Shown here: in pieces, positions 11,515 to 15,187 of the stretch
How the letters are laid out: each line of letters begins with the position of its first letter
How positions within the stretch are numbered: the stretch's first letter is position 1
Assembly: GCA_027023345.1 (NCBI GenBank)
Contig: JALVVO010000067.1
Coordinates: 1 to 15,187 of the forward strand
Origin: Thermaceae bacterium
Lineage (GTDB): Bacteria > Deinococcota > Deinococci > Deinococcales > Marinithermaceae
Length of the DNA: 15,187 nucleotides
Direction: 5' to 3'
The notes under the pieces: generated by a model
Databases searched by the model: none
The model's input: only the letters and a program-made list of their open reading frames with translations
What the model was told of the DNA's origin: nothing
Made by a program: the position numbers and the translations under genes

Positions 11515-12235
11515 AAAGCACCTCCTTCAACACGTCCACCGGCTCGCGCACCACGCGCACGCCGGGTAGGACCTCTTCCAACCGCCGGCCGTCGGGCAGG
11601 CGGTAGGTATAGAGCCGCTCCACCGGCCCCCGCCATCGCGCCCGGCCAGTGGAAAGCAGGAGCGCCTCGTCGGCGAAGGCCTCTACCTCGTCGGGCCGGT
11701 GGGCGCTCACGATCAGGAGCCCGCCCTTCTCCTTGTGCTCGCGGGTCCACTCGACGAGGCGGGCGAAGCCTCCGGGGTCCAGGGCGCTCGCGGGCTCGTC
11801 GAGGAGCCAGAGCCTTTTTCCCCCCATCAGCCCCGCGGCGAGCGCGAGCCGCTGGCGGTAGCCGCCGGAGAGGTTCCCGACGTAGGCGTTCAGGTAGGGG
11901 GCAAGGCCCATGCGGTGGGTGGCCTCCTCGCGCTCGGCGTCGGTGGCGTGGGCGAGCGCCTGGGCCGCGGCCAGCACCTCCCGCACCCGGAGGTGCAAGG
12001 GGAAGGCGATCTGCTGGGGCACGTAGGCCCGCTCCCGGGCGGCCTCCAGGCTGCGCGGGGGATGGCCGAAGATCCGCACCTCGCCCTGATCGGGCTTCAG
12101 CCGCCCCACCAGGAGGTTCAAGACCGTGGTCTTCCCCGCGCCGTTCGGCCCCACGAGGGCGAGCGCCCCCTCTTCCAAACGAAAGCTCACGCCGTAGACG
12201 CGACCCTTCTTGGTCAAATCTACGACCTCAACCAT
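11495..12235 (-). CDS. second NosF-like ABC ATPase
   Basis: A 246-residue ABC ATPase with all motifs intact: Walker A GPNGAGKTT at residues 29-37, Q-loop (VPQQIAF), signature LSGGYRQRLAL, Walker B LWLLDEPASALDP and H-loop SAH. The N-terminus is shorter before Walker A than in NosF, and a C-terminal extension after the H-loop (about 60 residues, RLYTYRLPDGRRLEEVLPGVRVV) is typical of ABC-2 exporter ATPases. It overlaps the NosD-like gene by 16 bases and the Tat NosL-like gene by 20, so the genes are surely one operon. It probably energises the permease at 9564-10322. The sequence alone says only ABC ATPase; NosF-like is assigned from context. Confidence 0.85.
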   Translation of the reverse strand: MVEVVDLTKKGRVYGVSFRLEEGALALVGPNGAGKTTVLNLLVGRLKPDQGEVRIFGHPPRSLEAARERAYVPQQIAFPLHLRVREVLAAAQALAHATDAEREEATHRMGLAPYLNAYVGNLSGGYRQRLALAAGLMGGKRLWLLDEPASALDPGGFARLVEWTREHKEKGGLLIVSAHRPDEVEAFADEALLLSTGRARWRGPVERLYTYRLPDGRRLEEVLPGVRVVREPVDVLKEVLYEEESA

Positions 12236-13464
12236 AGTCCTCCCACGAGCGCGGCCCCCGCGAGCAAGAGCGGCAAGAGCGCGGGGCGCCCCGCCGGGAC
12301 GGTGAGGATCTTGGGACGGGGGTCGGCGAGAGTCATCAACCGGAGCCCCGGAACCTTCTTTTCCGCCTCCTCCCAGAGCGTGATGCCGGGGCTGAAGGCG
12401 AAAAGGGAGAGGTCGAGCATTCGGGAGGCGAGGAGCGCGTAGCTGGAAGAGGGGAGGTACGGGACGTCGGAGTAGCCGTCACCGTCGAGGTCGAGCCGAG
12501 AGGCGCGGTCGTAGGCGTTCTCCCGGAGGGTGACCTTGGCCTCGGGGTCGTCCACCGCTAGGTCGTAGACGTTCGCAAGAAAGACGTTCTTTTCGAAGAC
12601 GGCGGCGCTGCTCGCCTTGTTCTTCTCGCGGAGGACCAGCACGCCGAAGCCGTTTTCCTCGACCCGGTTGTTCCGGAAGAGGTCGGCCACCGCCGAGACC
12701 ACCAGGATGCCGACGTTGTTGCCCCGGATCAGGTTACCCTCGAAGAGGCTTTCGTGCTGCTCCTGGGAAAGGAGACCGAAGGCCAGCGGGCCCACGTGCC
12801 CCTCGAAGCGGTTATCGTAGACGTGCACCCGCCGCCCGTACATCACCGCAGAGCCCACCCGCCCGCGCTCGGCGGCGTTCTCGTAGACCTCGACGTCTTT
12901 CGAGAACATCAGGTGATAGCCGTAGCGAAAGGAGCGGACGAGCCGGTTCTTCCGTGCCACGCTCCGGTCGGTGTGCTCCATGTAGAGGTTGTCGAGGAAG
13001 CCATCGAGCTCGTTTTCCTCGACCAGGGACTCCGGGCACTCGTAGAGGGTGATCCCCGGCCCCTGGCGGTTCCCCACCGCCCGCACGCGGCGCACCACGA
13101 AGCCCGGGGAGTCCTCGGCCCGGACCGCGGTGATCACCCGCTCGGCCCGAAGGCCGTCCACCGCGCAGTCCTCGCACTCGACCACGAAGACGGCGCTGTC
13201 CGGGTTGTAGAAGTCGTAGTTGGGGCCGGTGTTTTTGACCGCGAGGTTTTCGACGCGGATCCGCTTCCCGCTCACCACCAGGCCGTGCCCCTTGCCCCCG
13301 GCGTCGATCACCGCGCCCTTTTGGCCGCGGACGGTGATCCCCTCGCCCGAAACCTCAAAGGGCCGATGAACGCCGGGGAGCAGCTCGATCGTGCTCCCCG
13401 GGGGCGGGGCGGCGGGCGGCGTCTGTCCTGGTGCAACCAGGAGCAACGCGGCGAGGAACCACAT
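12220..13464 (-). CDS. second NosD-like beta-helix protein with C-terminal membrane anchor
   Basis: A 414-residue exported protein. A short signal peptide (MWFLAALLLVAPGQT) is followed by right-handed beta-helix repeats (VRVRAVGNRQGPGI, VEENELDGF, ARKNRLVRSF, FEGNLIRGNNVGI, FRNNRVEENGFGV). It shares landmark motifs with the first NosD: RYGYHLMFSKD against RYGLHFMFSED, AVMYGRR against AVMYSKR, and DLDGDGYSDVPY against DLDKNGIGDVPY. Unlike the first NosD it ends in a hydrophobic segment (ALLPLLLAGAALVGGLWLRS), which should anchor it to the outer face of the membrane. It begins 53 bases after the response regulator gene. The start lacks a good ribosome binding site; a TATACC hexamer lies 10 nt upstream. 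NosD family membership is secure; which enzyme it serves is unknown. Confidence 0.88.
   Translation of the reverse strand: MWFLAALLLVAPGQTPPAAPPPGSTIELLPGVHRPFEVSGEGITVRGQKGAVIDAGGKGHGLVVSGKRIRVENLAVKNTGPNYDFYNPDSAVFVVECEDCAVDGLRAERVITAVRAEDSPGFVVRRVRAVGNRQGPGITLYECPESLVEENELDGFLDNLYMEHTDRSVARKNRLVRSFRYGYHLMFSKDVEVYENAAERGRVGSAVMYGRRVHVYDNRFEGHVGPLAFGLLSQEQHESLFEGNLIRGNNVGILVVSAVADLFRNNRVEENGFGVLVLREKNKASSAAVFEKNVFLANVYDLAVDDPEAKVTLRENAYDRASRLDLDGDGYSDVPYLPSSSYALLASRMLDLSLFAFSPGITLWEEAEKKVPGLRLMTLADPRPKILTVPAGRPALLPLLLAGAALVGGLWLRS
12466..12492 (-). other. EF-hand/dockerin-like acidic loop in the second NosD (DLDGDGYSD)
   Basis: D-x-D-x-D-G-x-x-D followed by VPY, at the equivalent position to the loop in the first NosD. 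The complete acidic pattern suggests calcium binding. Confidence 0.45.
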
Positions 13465-13474
13465 TCCATGTGCC

Positions 13475-13480
13475 GGTATA
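13475..13480 (-). promoter_or_regulatory. possible -10 element (TATACC) before the second nosD
   Basis: The 53-base gap between the response regulator and the second nosD contains TATACC ending 10 nt before the ATG. The last base departs from TANNNT and the -35 region (TAGAAC) is weak. I see no terminator in the gap, so read-through from the two-component genes is equally likely. Confidence 0.25.
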
Positions 13481-13517
13481 CAACAAACTTCTGAGCGGTT
13501 CTACCTACGAATTTTTC

Positions 13518-14093
13518 TCACTGGACAGCCGGGAACCCGGCGTGGTAGAGGGCAGCGAAGCGGATGAGCTCGCTCGCGTTCTTGAGGCCGAGTTTGAACA
13601 TCAGGTGGCGGCGATGGGTGTAGACGGTCTTCTCCTCGATGCCGAGCCGCTCGGCGATCTCGAGGTTCGATAGCCCCTGGCCGAGGAGCAAGAGCACGGT
13701 GCGCTCGGTGGGGGAAAGGCGGTCGGGGCTCGGAGCCTCGATCGAGGCGAGGCCCTTTAGCGCCTCCACCAGTCGCTCGGGGGGCGCGTTCTTGGAGAGG
13801 AAGGCGGAGGCGCCGAGCTCCTCCGCCCGGGCCTTGAAGGCGGGCTCGTCGTAGGCGGTGAGGACCACCACGGGCAGGTCGGGGTGGCTCTCGGCGAGCT
13901 CGGCGAGGAAGGCGAGCCCGGGCTTGCCCGGGAGGGAAAGGTCCAAAAGGACCCGCTCGGCCCAGTCGAGGTGGGCCTCGGCTTCCTCGGCGCTGGCCAC
14001 CGCCCGGACCTCGGCCCCGGGAAGCACCTCCTCGAGGAGCCGAACCAGGCCCTCGCGCACCAGGGTGTGGTCCTCAATCACGAGAATGCGCAC
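13518..14093 (-). CDS. NarL/LuxR-family response regulator
   Basis: A 191-residue two-domain regulator. The receiver domain has the acidic pair Glu7-Asp8, phospho-acceptor Asp51 (LLDLSLPG), Thr79 (VVVLTAY) and Lys101 (FLSKN), all in place. The C-terminal LuxR-type helix-turn-helix runs from LSPTERTVLLLLGQGLSNLEIAERL through EKTVYTHRRHLMFKLG. It should be phosphorylated by the kinase encoded just upstream and bind DNA as a dimer. The GTG start has GGAGG 6 nt upstream and overlaps the kinase gene by 20 bases. The NosD-like cluster begins 53 bases downstream in the same direction, making it a likely target. The signal and target operators are not known. Confidence 0.93.
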   Translation of the reverse strand: MRILVIEDHTLVREGLVRLLEEVLPGAEVRAVASAEEAEAHLDWAERVLLDLSLPGKPGLAFLAELAESHPDLPVVVLTAYDEPAFKARAEELGASAFLSKNAPPERLVEALKGLASIEAPSPDRLSPTERTVLLLLGQGLSNLEIAERLGIEEKTVYTHRRHLMFKLGLKNASELIRFAALYHAGFPAVQ

Positions 14094-14988
14094 GGGATCC
14101 CTCCGCGACCGGCCAGCGTGCCTCCAGGCGGGCGCCGCCTCGGGGAGCGGGGGTGAGCTCGAGCCGCCCGCCGAGGAGCCGGAGCCGCGCCCTCAGGATA
14201 CCAAGCCCCTGGCCCTCCCGGACCGGATGCTTGAGGCCCACCCCGTCGTCGGTGACCTCGACGACGAGCTCGCCGCGCTTCACCACCCGTACCCAGACGC
14301 GCCGGGCCCGCCCGTGGCGCCGGGCGTTCTCCAGCGCGTGCTGGACGATGCGGTAGACCTCGACCCGCTCGCGCGCGTCGAGCTCGCCCTCGATCGCGAC
14401 GGAAAGCTCCAGACCCATCCGCCCGGCCATCGCCGCCAGCGCCTCGGCAAGCGAAAGGTGGTGAAGCTCGGGCGGGGAGAGGTGGTGGATCGCCTGGCGG
14501 AGGGCCTCCTCCGCGCTCTCGATGGCGCGGTCGGCTTCCTCCACCCGCCCCTGGGAGAGCGCCCAGCGGGCAGCAATGAGGTTCTGCACCGCCCCGTCGT
14601 GGATCTCCTGGGCGACGGCGTTCTTGGAAAGCTCCTCGAGCTCCTGGAAGTCCCGCTGCAGGGCGAGGAGCTGGTTGATCCGCTCGACCACCCGGTCGGC
14701 GTGCTCCTCCCCCACCGCCTCCAGCCGCCCCTTCCCGGCGGTGAGCGCCTTGAGCTGGTCCTCGAGCCGGGCCCAGGGAGCGAGCAACGAGCGTAGCATC
14801 AGGTAGGCGGTGCCCCCAGTGGCGATGGCGGCCAGGGTGGTGAAAAAGAGGTCGAAGAGGTAGTGGAAGCGGTAGTAGATCCGGGCGAGCTCGGGCACCT
14901 CGCGGAAGGCGAGCAGCCAAAACCCCACGAGCAAGGGAACCAGGTAGGCCACCAGGGCCACCACCATGATCGTACGGCGTACTTGCAC
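14074..14988 (-). CDS. histidine kinase (HisKA_3 type) with minimal sensor region
   Basis: A 304-residue membrane kinase. Two membrane segments (about residues 7-28 and 44-66) are separated by only about 15 residues, so there is no periplasmic sensor domain. A HAMP-like linker and coiled coil follow, then the HisKA_3 dimerisation box with phospho-acceptor His130 (AQEIHDGAVQNLIA). The ATPase domain has the N-box HALENARRHG, the G1 box VTDDGVGL and a later G-box (GLGILRARLRLLGG). It is a DegS/LiaS/NarX-like kinase by its catalytic part. The short loop suggests sensing in or at the membrane, or through a partner protein. The GTG start has no ribosome binding site but has TAGCAT ending 6 nt upstream, as for a leaderless message. 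It overlaps and is coupled to the response regulator gene. Confidence 0.92.
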   Translation of the reverse strand: MQVRRTIMVVALVAYLVPLLVGFWLLAFREVPELARIYYRFHYLFDLFFTTLAAIATGGTAYLMLRSLLAPWARLEDQLKALTAGKGRLEAVGEEHADRVVERINQLLALQRDFQELEELSKNAVAQEIHDGAVQNLIAARWALSQGRVEEADRAIESAEEALRQAIHHLSPPELHHLSLAEALAAMAGRMGLELSVAIEGELDARERVEVYRIVQHALENARRHGRARRVWVRVVKRGELVVEVTDDGVGLKHPVREGQGLGILRARLRLLGGRLELTPAPRGGARLEARWPVAEGSRAHSRD

Positions 14989-14994
14989 GCTTCG

Positions 14995-15000
14995 ATGCTA
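14995..15000 (-). promoter_or_regulatory. candidate -10 element (TAGCAT) of the two-component operon
   Basis: TAGCAT ends 6 nt before the GTG of the kinase gene, in a 59-base divergent gap shared with ftsX. No good -35 was seen. The spacing suggests a leaderless transcript. Confidence 0.45.
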
Positions 15001-15034
15001 CCGCGTTCCTCATTCGGGCGGAGCCCCGGTTTTG

Positions 15035-15040
15035 TAGACT
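15035..15040 (+). promoter_or_regulatory. candidate -10 element (TAGACT) of ftsX
   Basis: TAGACT ends 7 nt before GTG 15048, again the leaderless spacing, with no ribosome binding site in between. Confidence 0.45.
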
Positions 15041-15047
15041 CGGGTCC

Positions 15048-15187
15048 GTGTACGCCCTCCGGGAAGCCCTGCTCGCCATCGTCCGCCACCCGGTGAGCAG
15101 CCTGGCCACCCTGACCACGGCCGCGGTCTCCTTCACCTTGCTCTTGCTTTCGGGGCTCTTTCTTTGGAACCTCGACCGGGTGGTGGG
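15048..15187 (+). CDS. ftsX: cell division protein FtsX, N-terminal fragment
   Basis: The first 46 codons of a gene running off the right edge. The product starts VYALREALLAIVRHPVSSLATL, followed by a hydrophobic segment (AAVSFTLLLLSGLFLW). This is the amphipathic entry helix and first membrane span typical of FtsX, the permease-like partner of FtsE that activates cell-wall hydrolases during division. The extracellular domain and FtsX-type core are outside the window, so another MacB/FtsX-type permease remains possible. The GTG start is supported by TAGACT 7 nt upstream. It is divergent from the kinase gene. Confidence 0.7.
   Translation, partial: MYALREALLAIVRHPVSSLATLTTAAVSFTLLLLSGLFLWNLDRVV

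Noticed and set aside
9564..13464. Reading the second cluster as a mobile or recently transferred island
   Set aside because: No integrase, transposase, direct repeats or tRNA gene is visible, and its base composition and start signals look like those of its neighbours.
13498..13517. A TACCTAC sequence as a NarL-type heptamer before the second nosD
   Set aside because: It misses the heptamer consensus at the last position and occurs singly. The regulator here also need not share NarL specificity.
13528..13541. GCCGGG-AA-CCCGGC inverted repeat as terminator of the response regulator gene
   Set aside because: It lies inside the last codons, has a loop of only two bases (or a 5-bp stem with four), and no U-run follows.

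Overview
The window is GC-rich, tightly packed bacterial DNA. The RsmF, ACT-domain, AcpS, RecN and FtsX sequences, the high GC content, and several starts with a TANNNT hexamer 6-8 nt upstream (leaderless-type) all suggest a thermophile of the Deinococcota, family Thermaceae. A marine nitrous-oxide-reducing relative of Thermus such as Oceanithermus or Marinithermus is my best guess, but the genus is an inference. I saw no tRNA, rRNA, insertion sequence or CRISPR array, and no gene-free stretch longer than about 175 bases.

Layout. 1-1032 is housekeeping: the 5' end of an rRNA m5C methyltransferase (minus strand), divergent from an ACT-domain gene and acpS (plus strand). 992-7918 (minus strand) is a complete nitrous oxide reductase locus. 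In transcription order it has a periplasmic cytochrome c, a terminator, nosZ, a nosB-like membrane protein, nosL, nosD, nosF, nosY and a membrane-anchored cytochrome c. NosZ has a Sec-type signal and no fused heme domain, which fits the clade II (atypical) form. recN (plus strand, 8005-9567) separates this locus from a second block. 9564-14988 (minus strand) holds, in transcription order, a histidine kinase, a LuxR-type response regulator, a second nosD, a second nosF, two further NosL-like proteins with twin-arginine signals, and a second nosY-like permease. There is no second reductase. The window ends inside ftsX (plus strand).

How it fits together. In the first locus, NosZ (Cu_A plus Cu_Z) reduces N2O in the periplasm. 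The two cytochromes are the likely electron donors. NosL and NosDFY deliver copper and help mature the Cu_Z site. Two CRP/FNR-like palindromes sit upstream of the operon: one between cytochrome c and recN, the other just upstream of nosZ beyond the terminator. They suggest redox or nitrogen-oxide control. The second block is the most interesting part. It is a complete NosDFY-type transporter with two Tat-exported NosL-like carriers, no enzyme of its own, and a two-component system directly upstream. It may be a second copper-delivery route for NosZ or the maturation system for an enzyme encoded elsewhere; the window cannot decide between these.
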